DNA of 64,000 nucleotides, taken from NCBI GenBank assembly GCA_963681975.1, contig OY820613.1, forward strand, positions 1,364,001 to 1,428,000. Direction: 5' to 3'. The number at the start of each line of letters is the position of its first letter. Positions within the stretch are counted from its first letter, which is position 1. The notes below the pieces were generated by a model. It worked only from the letters and a program-made list of their open reading frames with translations. It was not told the DNA's origin and did no database searches. The DNA is from JANELJ01 sp024511395. Its GTDB lineage: Bacteria; Pseudomonadota; Gammaproteobacteria; GRL18. Of the stretch, positions 55,337 through 64,000 are shown in pieces. A program made the position numbers and the translations under genes.

Positions 55337-55452
55337 AAATTCCTCCACAAATTGGCCTGTTTCTTTATAAGAATTAATTATATGATATTGGATTTGATTT
55401 TTGTTATAAAAACGGTTTTTTGTACATAAACAAATAATTTAAGGTAACTCCC

Positions 55453-56523
55453 ATGCCCCTGAAAACCTATGACTCTATTAAACCCATTATCTGGAAAGAA
55501 GATAAACTGTTTCTTCTAGATCAGCGCCTGCTGCCGCAGGAGGAAACTTATATTGCTCTGGATAATGTTAAGGCCGTAGCACAGGCCATTACTGATATGG
55601 TGGTCAGAGGTGCACCAGCCATAGGCATAACCGCTGCCTACGGTATTGTTATTGCCGCCCGTGAACGTTTAAAAGAACAGCCGGAAAACTGGAAAAGTAT
55701 TATTGAAGAAGATCTGGATATCCTGGCGCAATCCAGACCGACTGCCGTAAACCTGTTCTGGGCCATTGATATGATGCGGGAAGTCATTAAAGGTTTAAAT
55801 AGTGATGATCCTGTAGCAATGCTGCTAACTATAGCCAGACAGATACATGAGGATGATATTGCTGCTAATGTGAAAATGGGGCAGTTGGGTGCTGATTTAA
55901 TCACAGAACCCTGTTCGGTTCTGACCCATTGTAATGCTGGTGCTCTGGCGACTGGGGGCTATGGAACTGCCCTAGGGGTCATACGCAGTGCTTTTGCCCA
56001 GGATAAAATTAGCCATGTTTATGCTGATGAAACCCGTCCTTGGCTGCAGGGTGCCCGTTTAACCGCCTGGGAAATGATACAGGAGAATATACCTGTGTCA
56101 TTACTGGTGGAAGGGGCTGCGGCACATATGATAAAAACCTCTCAAACAGACAAACAGCCCATTCGCTGGATCATTGTCGGCTCGGACCGCATAGCCACTA
56201 ATGGTGATGTGGCCAATAAAATCGGGACTTATGCTCTGGCAGTAATGGCTAGATATCATGGTATTAAATTTATGGTAGTGGCACCCACTACTACAATTGA
56301 TATGAATATCAGCAGCGGTGAGCAGATCCCTATTGAAGAACGATCTGATACAGAGGTTTTGGGCTGTTCAGGACAGTCGATAGCCGCTTCAGGAGCACAG
56401 GCCAGAAATCCGGCCTTTGATGTTACTCCGGCAGAACTGGTGGATGCGATTGTGACTGAAAAAGGGGTGGTGTTAAAGCCCGATTTTGAGAAAATGAGGG
56501 CTTTAATGACAAATGTATTATAA
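55453..56523 (+). CDS. mtnA: S-methyl-5-thioribose-1-phosphate isomerase
   Basis: This 356-residue enzyme isomerises methylthioribose-1-phosphate in methionine salvage. The conserved VVRGAPAIGITAAYG, RPTAVNLFWAID, THCNAGALATGGYGTALG (catalytic Cys) and VGSDRIATNGDVANKIGTY (catalytic Asp) are present. The C-terminus with NPAFDVTPAELVDAIVTEKG is typical. In relatives it lies directly before gyrA; here an IS5 copy has come between. The divergent mtaD suggests a shared promoter region of about 115 bases. Confidence 0.95.
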   Translation: MPLKTYDSIKPIIWKEDKLFLLDQRLLPQEETYIALDNVKAVAQAITDMVVRGAPAIGITAAYGIVIAARERLKEQPENWKSIIEEDLDILAQSRPTAVNLFWAIDMMREVIKGLNSDDPVAMLLTIARQIHEDDIAANVKMGQLGADLITEPCSVLTHCNAGALATGGYGTALGVIRSAFAQDKISHVYADETRPWLQGARLTAWEMIQENIPVSLLVEGAAAHMIKTSQTDKQPIRWIIVGSDRIATNGDVANKIGTYALAVMARYHGIKFMVVAPTTTIDMNISSGEQIPIEERSDTEVLGCSGQSIAASGAQARNPAFDVTPAELVDAIVTEKGVVLKPDFEKMRALMTNVL

Positions 56524-56715
56524 ATGCTAAAAAAACAGTTTTTTTACGCCGGAATTTGGGCACATTAGGGCAGTTTTGTGTTAGAATAATTCGGTTTTCA
56601 GCACAGTAGAGTGATTGGCTGTAGGTACTGTGTTTACGGGGTTTATGCAAACATGGATGTTTTCGTAATCACTGGGATAAGAACTTTTTACAAAACAAGT
56701 TTTGAAAAGTATCTA

Positions 56716-58213
56716 GTCTGCCCTGAATAAAACATAGTGCATTGATTTATAAAGAAATATTTCTTGATTATGGGTGTTAAATTTGCAGGTTTTTGGTAAA
56801 ATAAGCCTTATTACCTTGCAAATTTCCAGACCAGAATGAAGCCAGAGAAACAGCCAAAAATACCTCAGGAAGACCTGTTCAGGATGCGCCTTGAAAACAT
56901 GCTGGACATAAACCATGAGTTGATTAAGTTATCAAAACACATAGATTGGGAAAGTCCTGATAAAGAATGGGGTGCTCTGTTTGTATCCACTAAAGGTGCT
57001 CCTGCCATACGCACTCGATTGATTGCAGGATTGCATTACCTGAAACACCTGCATGATTTATCGGATGAACAGGTAGTAAAAGGCTGGACAGAAAATCCGT
57101 ACTGGCAGTATTTCTGTGGTGAAGAATACTTTCAGCATAAAATGCCTATACACCCTGTGACCATGACCAAATGGCGTAACCGGCCGGGTAAATCAGGCAG
57201 TGAAAAATTACTGATTGAAACCATTAAAGCCGGACTAAAGAGTAAAACCATAAAGCCCGGCAGTTTAAAGAAAGTCACGGTAGATACTACCGTACAGGAA
57301 AAGAACATCGCTTTTCCAACCGATTCAAAGCTCCTGAACAAAGCCAGAGAAAACCTGGTTAAACTGTCCAAAGAGCACGGTATTAAACTGCGCCAGAACT
57401 ATAATCGGGTTGGGCCGCAATATGTACTAATGGCCAGTCGTTATGCTCATGCAAAACAATTTAAACGCATGAAGAAAATGAACAATAAACTGAAATCCCG
57501 TTTAGGTCGTGTTAAACGGGATATTGAACGACAACTGCCCAACTATTCTGTTGATATTCAGTCATTGTTTGAAGTGGCACTGGAACAGGCTCAGAAACTG
57601 ATTGAGCAGGAGCAGCACAGTAAGAACAAGCTTTACAGTTTACATGCACCGGAAGTCGAGTGTATCAGTAAAGGCAAAGCTCATAAGCCTTATGAATTTG
57701 GAGTTAAAACCAGTATCGCGGTAACTAACAAGGAAGGCTTTGTTATTGGTGCTCAAAGTTGTCCGGGCAATCCTTATGATGGACATACCTTGCTGCCACA
57801 ACTGGAACAGATAAAACAGTTTACAGCCGTACAACCGGAACACTGCTTTGTTGACCGGGGTTATCGTGGACATGAAGTAAAAGACACTAAAGTTTTTATC
57901 TCAGGTCAGAAGCGAGGCGTTACCCGAAGTATTAAAAAGGCATTAAAACGGCGCAGTGCGATTGAGCCTGAAATTGGTCATATGAAAAACGATGGCCGTT
58001 TAGACCGCTGCTACCTCAAAGGTGCAGTCGGTGATGCCATTAATGTGGTTATGGTAGCCGCTGGACATAACTTAAGAAAGATCCTCAATAAGCTCCGGCT
58101 TTTGTGGCTCAAAATTATTTCCGGTTTGATGGGGTCTTTTATCAAACCGGGGCAATCAGCTGCTTTAAACCTGGCTTGATGTCAGGCTTAAAACGGTATT
58201 ATTCAGGTTGAAC
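56716..58213 (+). mobile_element. IS5-family insertion sequence, full copy 9
   Basis: This 1498-bp copy is flanked by TATCTA at 56710-56715 and 58214-58219. It lies in the mtnA-gyrA gap, ending 133 bases before the gyrA start. It and copy 1 differ by only a few bases, which makes it one of the newest insertions. Confidence 0.94.
56836..58179 (+). CDS. IS5-family transposase (copy 9)
   Basis: The 447-residue frame is intact, with all DDE motifs. Against copy 1 the visible protein changes are MKPEK for MKPKK and NRPGK for NRLGK. Confidence 0.93.
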   Translation: MKPEKQPKIPQEDLFRMRLENMLDINHELIKLSKHIDWESPDKEWGALFVSTKGAPAIRTRLIAGLHYLKHLHDLSDEQVVKGWTENPYWQYFCGEEYFQHKMPIHPVTMTKWRNRPGKSGSEKLLIETIKAGLKSKTIKPGSLKKVTVDTTVQEKNIAFPTDSKLLNKARENLVKLSKEHGIKLRQNYNRVGPQYVLMASRYAHAKQFKRMKKMNNKLKSRLGRVKRDIERQLPNYSVDIQSLFEVALEQAQKLIEQEQHSKNKLYSLHAPEVECISKGKAHKPYEFGVKTSIAVTNKEGFVIGAQSCPGNPYDGHTLLPQLEQIKQFTAVQPEHCFVDRGYRGHEVKDTKVFISGQKRGVTRSIKKALKRRSAIEPEIGHMKNDGRLDRCYLKGAVGDAINVVMVAAGHNLRKILNKLRLLWLKIISGLMGSFIKPGQSAALNLA

Positions 58214-58346
58214 TATCTAAACCGATACATGGATGTACTTGAGCGTCCCCGGAAATACAGTACCTGCAGACAATCACGGTCAGGTACTCTGAGTAATTAT
58301 TATTTTTTGCCTAAATAAAGATAAAAAACGGAAATATAACCACTAA

Positions 58347-60941
58347 ATGTCAGATTTTGCAAAAGAACTCCTCCATATAAATATTGAGGAGGAGATGAAG
58401 CAGTCCTATATGGATTATGCTATGAGTGTAATTGTCGGACGTGCACTCCCTGATGTCCGGGATGGACTCAAACCCGTTCACCGCCGGGTCATTTACGCCA
58501 TGCACGAAACCGGCATGAACTGGAACAAACCCTATAAAAAGTCAGCCCGTATTGTCGGTGACGTACTGGGTAAATATCACCCCCACGGTGATACTGCGGT
58601 TTACGATACCATTGTGCGTATGGCCCAGGATTTTTCCCTGCGTTATATGCTGGTGGACGGGCAGGGCAATTTTGGTTCCGTGGATGGTGATTCACCTGCC
58701 GCTATGCGTTATACCGAAGTGCGCATGGCTAAAATTGCACATGAACTGCTGGCAGATATTGATAAGGAAACCGTCGATTTCAGTCCCAACTACGACGAAT
58801 CCGAACACGAACCCACAGTATTGCCTACCAAAATACCCAATCTGCTGATTAACGGTTCATCCGGTATTGCCGTGGGTATGGCCACCAATATTCCTCCACA
58901 TAATCTAACCGAAGTCATTAACGGCTGCCTGGCCTATATTGATAATCCTGAAATCACCATCGCTGAACTGAGCAAACTGATCCCGGGGCCGGATTTTCCG
59001 ACAGCGGGTATTATTAACGGTTCACGCGGTATACATGAAGCCTATCATACCGGACGTGGTCGGATCCGTGTGCGTGCCCGGACAGAAATTGAAGACATGG
59101 GTAATAACCGCGAACGTATCGTGGTAACTGAGCTACCCTACCAGGTTAATAAAGCTCGTCTGCTGGAACGTATTGCTGAACTGGTTAAAGAAAAGAAAAT
59201 TGAAGGTATTTCCGAACTTCGTGATGAGTCGGATAAAGACGGCATGCGTATGGTTATTGAAACTAAACGTGGCGAACCGGCCGATGTTCTGCTCAATAAC
59301 CTGTTTAAGCATACGGCGATGCAGAATGTATTCGGTATTAATATGGTGGCACTGGTTGACGGTCAGCCTAAACTGTTTAATTTAAAAGAACTGATTGAAC
59401 AGTTTATCCGTCATCGACGTGAAGTTGTTAACCGCCGTACGGTATACGAATTACGCAAGGCCCGGGAACGGGCGCATATACTGGAAGGGCAGGCCGTTGC
59501 CTTGGCTAATATTGATCCATTGATAAAACTGATTAAGGCGTCTGCCAATCCACAGGAAGCCAAGGCTAAACTGATTTCCTCGGCCTGGGAACCTGGTCTG
59601 GTTAAAGAACTATTGTCCGGCGGCGGTGAGCAGTCCCGTCCTGATGGTCTGGATACTCAGTTCGGTCTGGCCGAAGACGGTTATCACCTGTCGCCTGTGC
59701 AGGTACAGGCCATTCTTGATCTGCGTCTGCATCGTCTGACCGGACTGGAAATTGAAAAAATTGTGGCCGAATACAAGGAAATCATTGAAAAAATCAAATG
59801 GTATCTGGAAATTCTGGGCAGTCAGTCAGTTCTTATGGGTGTTATACGTGAAGAACTTGATGCCATGATTACTCAATATGGTGATGAACGCCGTACTGAA
59901 ATACGTGAGTCTGAAGACGATCTGTCCTATGAGGATATGATTGTAGAAGAAGATCGTGTAGTTACACTGTCTCACGAAGGTTATGTAAAAACCCAGCCTC
60001 TGGCCGATTATACGGCTCAACGTCGTGGTGGCCGGGGAAAGTCTGCTACTTCCATGAAAGATGAAGACTTTATCGATAAGCTGTTTGTTGCCTCCAGTCA
60101 CGACACTATCCTGTGTTTTACCAATGCTGGTCAGGTGTACTGGAAAAAAGTCTATGAACTGCCGCTGGCCAGCCGCGGTTCCCGTGGTCGCCCCATTATC
60201 AATATCCTGCCGCTGGATCCGGATGAAAAAGTCAATGCCATCCTGCCTATTAAGGAATTTGTTGACGGGCAGTTTATTTTACAGGCGACCGCTAACGGTA
60301 CAGTTAAGAAAACTCCGTTGCTGGATTATTCACGTCCCAGAAGTAATGGTATACGTGCCATTGAACTGCGTGAAGGCGATAAGTTAATCGATATCCAGCT
60401 CACTGACGGTCAGCAGGATATTATGCTGTTTTCCACGGAAGGCAAGGCCATTCGCTTTAATGAATCACTGGTCCGCTCCATGGGACGTGTGGTAACCGGT
60501 GTTCGGGGAATTAAACTCCCTGAAGGGCACAAGGTTATTTCCCTGATTGTGGTACCGCCAGAATGCGAAGATCGTTATGTACTGACCGCCACAGAAAATG
60601 GTTATGGTAAACGTACCCACATTTCAGAATACCCTGTTAAGGGCCGGGGCGGTATGGGTGTTGTGGCCATTAAGACTTCGAAACGTAATGGTTCCATGGT
60701 CGGCGCCTGTCTGCTGGATGAAAACAGTGAAATTATGCTGATCACCGATGGCGGAACCATAGTCAGAACCCGTTCTTCAGAAGTCTCAGTAGTCGGTAGA
60801 AATACCCAAGGCGTTCGTTTAATACGTCTGACCAATGACGAAAAGCTGGTTCAGATTGCCCGGGTTTGTGAAACTGAAAATGATGAAGCCCAAAATGTAG
60901 CACCGGAAAATGGTGAAACACCGGGCGAAGAAGACAATTAA
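58347..60941 (+). CDS. gyrA: DNA gyrase subunit A
   Basis: This 864-residue subunit breaks and rejoins DNA for negative supercoiling. Numbering matches E. coli at the key sites: catalytic Tyr122 (AAMRYTEVRM), Thr83 and Asp87 in the quinolone region (HPHGDTAVYD). Thr83 is the wild-type residue in some other gammaproteobacteria and need not mean resistance. The GyrA box QRRGGRG is at about residue 560, followed by the six-bladed C-terminal domain and an acidic tail (NGETPGEEDN). The 133-base leader after the IS5 copy has to carry the promoter, unless transcription comes from upstream. Confidence 0.98.
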   Translation: MSDFAKELLHINIEEEMKQSYMDYAMSVIVGRALPDVRDGLKPVHRRVIYAMHETGMNWNKPYKKSARIVGDVLGKYHPHGDTAVYDTIVRMAQDFSLRYMLVDGQGNFGSVDGDSPAAMRYTEVRMAKIAHELLADIDKETVDFSPNYDESEHEPTVLPTKIPNLLINGSSGIAVGMATNIPPHNLTEVINGCLAYIDNPEITIAELSKLIPGPDFPTAGIINGSRGIHEAYHTGRGRIRVRARTEIEDMGNNRERIVVTELPYQVNKARLLERIAELVKEKKIEGISELRDESDKDGMRMVIETKRGEPADVLLNNLFKHTAMQNVFGINMVALVDGQPKLFNLKELIEQFIRHRREVVNRRTVYELRKARERAHILEGQAVALANIDPLIKLIKASANPQEAKAKLISSAWEPGLVKELLSGGGEQSRPDGLDTQFGLAEDGYHLSPVQVQAILDLRLHRLTGLEIEKIVAEYKEIIEKIKWYLEILGSQSVLMGVIREELDAMITQYGDERRTEIRESEDDLSYEDMIVEEDRVVTLSHEGYVKTQPLADYTAQRRGGRGKSATSMKDEDFIDKLFVASSHDTILCFTNAGQVYWKKVYELPLASRGSRGRPIINILPLDPDEKVNAILPIKEFVDGQFILQATANGTVKKTPLLDYSRPRSNGIRAIELREGDKLIDIQLTDGQQDIMLFSTEGKAIRFNESLVRSMGRVVTGVRGIKLPEGHKVISLIVVPPECEDRYVLTATENGYGKRTHISEYPVKGRGGMGVVAIKTSKRNGSMVGACLLDENSEIMLITDGGTIVRTRSSEVSVVGRNTQGVRLIRLTNDEKLVQIARVCETENDEAQNVAPENGETPGEEDN

Positions 60942-61015
60942 TTCAGTAACATATTCAAGTGCTTTTTAAGTGTTTGAATTTTAAATTTCAACTAAATTTT
61001 AATCAAGGAATTGCA

Positions 61016-62098
61016 ATGTCAAGAGTGTTTAATTTCAGTGCAGGGCCAGCCATGTTATCCGAGGCCGTTATCAAAAAAGCCAGTGAAGAAATGTTGGACT
61101 GGCGTGGAGAAGGCATGTCCGTTATGGAAATGTCCCACCGCGGTAAGGCTTTTATGTCTATTGCCAGCAAGGCCGAAGCTGATTTAAGAAACTTAATGGC
61201 TATTCCTGATAATTATAAAGTCCTGTTTTTACAGGGTGGTGCCAGTATGCAATTTGGTGCAATTCCACTTAATTTATTAGGCGACAAAAAAACAGCCGAT
61301 TATATTAATACTGGTATGTGGTCTAAAAAAGCCATTGCTGAAGCGAAACGATATTGTGATGTTAACGTTGCTGCCAGCTCAGAAGATTCCGGCTTTACCA
61401 CTATCCCTGATTTCGCTGACTGGAAACTTAATCCTGATGCGGCCTATGTGCATTACACACCTAATGAAACCATTGGCGGTGTAGAATTTGACTATATTCC
61501 GGATACGGGTGACGTGCCACTCATAGCGGACATGTCTTCTACCATACTGTCTCGTCCTATTGATGTCTCAAAATTCGGTATGATTTATGCTGGTGCCCAG
61601 AAAAATGTCGGCCCAGCCGGACTGACTCTGGTGATTATTCGTGATGACCTTCTTGGTCATGCAGCGGACATTACTCCTACCATGCTTAACTATAAAACTC
61701 ATGCCGATGCAGATTCTATGTATAACACGCCGCCAATTTACAGCTGGTATCTGGCTGGTCTGGTCTTTGAGTGGTTGCTGGAGAACGGCGGACTGGAAGC
61801 TATGGGCAAAATAAACAAATCCAAATCAGATAAATTATATGCCGCCATAGAAGGTAATGATTTTTATGCCAACCCTGTTGAGAAACGTTACCGCTCCTGG
61901 ATGAACGTTCCCTTTACCCTGAAAGATGCCGATCTGGATGCGGCCTTTTTAGAGCAGGCAGCTGCAAAAGGGCTGGCCACTCTGAAGGGACACCGTTCTG
62001 TTGGTGGTATGCGTGCTAGTATTTACAATGCTATGCCTGAAGCCGGTGTTGATACTCTGGTTGAGTTTATGGCTGAGTTTGCTAAGGCTAACGGTTAA
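61016..62098 (+). CDS. serC: Phosphoserine aminotransferase
   Basis: This 360-residue PLP enzyme makes phosphoserine from 3-phosphohydroxypyruvate, and also serves pyridoxal phosphate synthesis. The start MSRVFNFSAGPAMLSEAV is the family N-terminus, with AAGGAA just upstream. The frame is open back to 60959 but those residues are not family-like. LFLQGGASMQFGAIPLNLL binds PLP phosphate and YAGAQKNVGPAG holds the PLP Lys. It follows gyrA, as is usual, and precedes serA by 15 bases. Confidence 0.97.
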   Translation: MSRVFNFSAGPAMLSEAVIKKASEEMLDWRGEGMSVMEMSHRGKAFMSIASKAEADLRNLMAIPDNYKVLFLQGGASMQFGAIPLNLLGDKKTADYINTGMWSKKAIAEAKRYCDVNVAASSEDSGFTTIPDFADWKLNPDAAYVHYTPNETIGGVEFDYIPDTGDVPLIADMSSTILSRPIDVSKFGMIYAGAQKNVGPAGLTLVIIRDDLLGHAADITPTMLNYKTHADADSMYNTPPIYSWYLAGLVFEWLLENGGLEAMGKINKSKSDKLYAAIEGNDFYANPVEKRYRSWMNVPFTLKDADLDAAFLEQAAAKGLATLKGHRSVGGMRASIYNAMPEAGVDTLVEFMAEFAKANG

Positions 62099-62113
62099 TA
62101 AGGGGCGGAAAAA

Positions 62114-63280
62114 ATGAATAAAATTTTAACACTAAACAATATCTCTGTAGCAGGTCTTGAAAAATTCCCCAGAGATAACTACGAAATTGCCTCTGAAATT
62201 CAGAACCCTGATGCGATTTTACTGCGTTCTTATAAGATGCATGATATGGACATTCCCGACAGCCTTAAAGCAGTTGGTCGTGCCGGCACCGGGGTTAATA
62301 ATATACCCATTGATAAAATGAGTGCTAAAGGCATCCCGGTTTTTAATGCCCCCGGTGCCAATGCTAATGCCGTAAAAGAACTGGTTGTGGCCGGTATGTT
62401 AATGTCTGCCCGTCATATTGGACCTGCCTGGGAATTTGCTAAAAACCTGGAAGGTACGGATGAAGAAATTGCCAAACAGGCTGAAGCCGGTAAAAAGAAT
62501 TTTGCCGGTTTTGAATTACCCGGTAAAACTCTGGGTGTCGTAGGTCTGGGCGCTATTGGTCGTGCTGTAGCCAAAGTGGCTGAAGATCTGGGCATGAAGG
62601 TCATTGGTTTTGACCCGGGTTTAACAGTTGAAGGTGCCTGGATGCTGTCATCCAGTGTTCAGCAGGCCAGCAGCTTTGATGCCATGCTGCCGGAAATCAA
62701 TTTTCTGACCTTTCATGTGCCCTTGGTGGATGCTACCCGCAATATGCTTAATGCTGACCGCATTAAACAATTAAAAGCGGGTGCAACTGTACTTAATTTT
62801 GCCCGTGACGGTATTATCGATGATATCGCTATGGCTGAAGCCCTAAAATCCGGACACTTATACGGTTATGTTAATGACTTTGCCAATAATGCACTCAAGG
62901 ATGTACCCAATGTCGTCTGTCTGCCGCATCTGGGGGCTTCGACTCAGGATGCAGAAGATAATTGTGCCATTATTGTTTCACAGAATGTTAAGGATTACCT
63001 GGAAAACGGTAATATCAAGCTGTCCGTTAACTTCCCAGAAGTTAATATGCCCCGTTCCCAGTGCTGTTATCGGATCACCATTGCTAATTCAAATCAGCCC
63101 AATATGCTGGGACAGATATCTTCAACCCTGGCCGATGCCGGTTTGAATATTGCTGATATGGTTAATAAATCCAAAGATGATCTGGCTTATACCATTGTGG
63201 ACGTCGATAAGGAAGTCACTGACGATGTGGTGGAAAAACTACGTTCCATTGACGGTGTACTGGCTGTCAGAGTTTTATAA
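62114..63280 (+). CDS. serA: D-3-phosphoglycerate dehydrogenase with ACT domain
   Basis: This 388-residue NAD-dependent dehydrogenase makes 3-phosphohydroxypyruvate for serine. The substrate domain has VGRAGTGVNNIP; the Rossmann motif is GVVGLGAIGRAVA; the catalytic Arg is in NFARDGIIDD and His in LPHLGAST. The C-terminal ACT domain (ITIANSNQPNMLGQISSTLADAG) suggests serine or amino acid control. The Glu of the usual catalytic triad is not obvious: the region reads NDFANNALKDVPNV. Its position between serC and pheA supports the serine role, with SerC using the product. Confidence 0.9.
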   Translation: MNKILTLNNISVAGLEKFPRDNYEIASEIQNPDAILLRSYKMHDMDIPDSLKAVGRAGTGVNNIPIDKMSAKGIPVFNAPGANANAVKELVVAGMLMSARHIGPAWEFAKNLEGTDEEIAKQAEAGKKNFAGFELPGKTLGVVGLGAIGRAVAKVAEDLGMKVIGFDPGLTVEGAWMLSSSVQQASSFDAMLPEINFLTFHVPLVDATRNMLNADRIKQLKAGATVLNFARDGIIDDIAMAEALKSGHLYGYVNDFANNALKDVPNVVCLPHLGASTQDAEDNCAIIVSQNVKDYLENGNIKLSVNFPEVNMPRSQCCYRITIANSNQPNMLGQISSTLADAGLNIADMVNKSKDDLAYTIVDVDKEVTDDVVEKLRSIDGVLAVRVL

Positions 63281-63337
63281 GGCCAATATAAAACTGATCG
63301 TTAAAAAAGCGCAGTATAAAATAGAGCAGGATATATC

Positions 63338-64000
63338 TTGAGTAAGGATCTCAAACAATTACGTAATGAAATAGACTCTCTGGATAAACAGATCCAGACG
63401 TTACTCAATCAGCGTGCCCAATGTGCCCAGGAAGTTGCCGAAGTTAAACTGTCTGAAGCACAGGCGGGTGAAGAGGTGCTATTTTACCGTCCGGAACGGG
63501 AAGCTGCTGTGTTACGTAATGTTATGGAACGCAATAAAGGGCCATTAAGTAATGAAGAAATGGCCCGCCTGTTTCGGGAGATAATGTCGGCCTGTCTGGC
63601 TCTGGAACAGCCCATGAAAATTGCGTTCCTTGGGCCGGAAGGCACTTTTACTCAGGCTGCAGCCCTAAAACATTTCGGTCATTCTGTTAAAACTATCCCT
63701 TTTTCAACAATCGATGAAGTGTTCCGAGAAGTGGATGCCGATGCCTGTAACTATGGCGTTGTCCCGGTAGAAAATTCTACTGAGGGTGTTATCAGCCATA
63801 CTCTGGATATGTTAATTGAATCACCGTTAAAAATCTGCGGTGAAGTCTCTTTACGTATTCATCACTATCTGATGAGCCAGCTTGATTCTATAGAAGGTAT
63901 TAAAAAAATATATTCCCACCAGCAGTCCCTGGCTCAATGCCGGGAATGGCTGGACAGCCGTTTACCCGGTATTGAACGTGTCCCGGTAAACAGTAATGCA
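63338..64000 (+). CDS. pheA: Chorismate mutase/prephenate dehydratase (partial, runs off the window)
   Basis: The open frame starts with TTG at 63338 and continues to the window end (221 codons). The chorismate mutase domain is LKQLRNEIDSLDKQIQTLLNQR with AREMxRLFREIMSACLALEQ-type helices. From about residue 92, IAFLGPEGTFTQAAALKHFG and YGVVPVENSTEGVI begin prephenate dehydratase. The TTG start is preferred because it gives the usual N-terminus; AGCAGG lies about eight bases upstream. The C-terminal ACT domain is beyond the window. Confidence 0.93.
   Translation, partial: MSKDLKQLRNEIDSLDKQIQTLLNQRAQCAQEVAEVKLSEAQAGEEVLFYRPEREAAVLRNVMERNKGPLSNEEMARLFREIMSACLALEQPMKIAFLGPEGTFTQAAALKHFGHSVKTIPFSTIDEVFREVDADACNYGVVPVENSTEGVISHTLDMLIESPLKICGEVSLRIHHYLMSQLDSIEGIKKIYSHQQSLAQCREWLDSRLPGIERVPVNSNA

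Noticed and set aside
58581..58610. GyrA Thr83 as a quinolone-resistance mutation
   Set aside because: Thr at this position is the normal residue in some gammaproteobacteria such as Pseudomonas aeruginosa, so it gives no evidence of resistance.
58489..60835. Several reading frames overlapping gyrA on both strands
   Set aside because: gyrA is intact and well conserved across the whole region. The overlapping frames have low-complexity, unfamiliar translations.
60942..61015. Weak inverted repeat (TTCAAGTGC ... AGTGTTTGAA) after gyrA as terminator
   Set aside because: The stem is short and mismatched, with no T run in the right place. serC may be read from gyrA.
1..64000. CRISPR arrays, tRNA and rRNA genes
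   Set aside because: I saw no regular short repeats with spacers, no tRNA-like cloverleaf or CCA end and no rRNA-like stretch. Repeats in the window are IS copies and short palindromes.

Overview
This window is a piece of a gammaproteobacterial chromosome. The core gene order is typical of that class: fabD-fabG-acpP-fabF, pabC-mltG-tmk-holB-pilZ-tatD, prmB and aroC, trpF-trpB-trpA-accD-folC-dedD-cvpA-purF, ubiG-gph, and mtnA-gyrA-serC-serA-pheA. A periplasmic Sox cytochrome (SoxX and SoxA in one polypeptide) points to thiosulfate or sulfur oxidation. HpnC, HpnD and HpnE point to squalene and hopanoid-type lipids. The species cannot be named from sequence alone. Many insertion sequences and decaying genes suggest relaxed selection or a small population, as in a symbiont or a recently bottlenecked lineage.

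Layout. 1-8.5 kb: intact fatty-acid, folate and cell-cycle operon (fab genes, pabB, pabC, mltG, tmk, holB, pilZ). 8.5-14.7 kb: an IS5-family copy between pilZ and tatD, then IS982, a palindromic repeat and an IS5/IS66/IS5 nest. 14.7-25.4 kb: a decay island around the intact prmB gene. It holds a FliK-like pseudogene, a GYF/pentapeptide pseudogene, a truncated CNNM/CBS gene, two broken IS66 elements around an IS5 copy, a dead two-component system and a glycine-zipper pseudogene. 25.4-38 kb: aroC, an MFS transporter, an orphan membrane protein, soxXA, and the trp-acc-folC-purF cluster. 38-52.1 kb: a rearranged IS66/IS5/IS4/ISAs1 zone carrying hpnD, hpnE, yciK and hpnC. 52.1-64 kb: gph, ubiG, an MTA/SAH deaminase, mtnA, an IS5 copy, gyrA, serC, serA and the start of pheA.

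How the genes work together. The fab genes make and extend acyl-ACP. PabB and PabC make p-aminobenzoate for folate, finished by FolC. AroC, TrpF/B/A and PheA form the chorismate-to-aromatic-amino-acid branch. SerC and SerA supply serine. MtaD and MtnA salvage methylthioadenosine. HpnC/D/E turn farnesyl diphosphate into squalene. SoxXA starts thiosulfate oxidation by loading it on SoxYZ, which is not in this window.

Mobile DNA. Insertion sequences and their remnants cover about 20.7 kb, roughly a third of the window. The dominant element is a 1498-bp IS5-family IS with five full copies and four fragments. All four full copies with matching flanks sit in a 6-bp direct repeat of the form TANNTA; the fifth has non-matching flanks. 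Mismatched repeats and inverted IS66 copies show where the chromosome has been rearranged. Flipping the segment between the two IS66 copies at 41.7 and 48.0 kb would restore a co-directional hpnC-hpnD-hpnE order.
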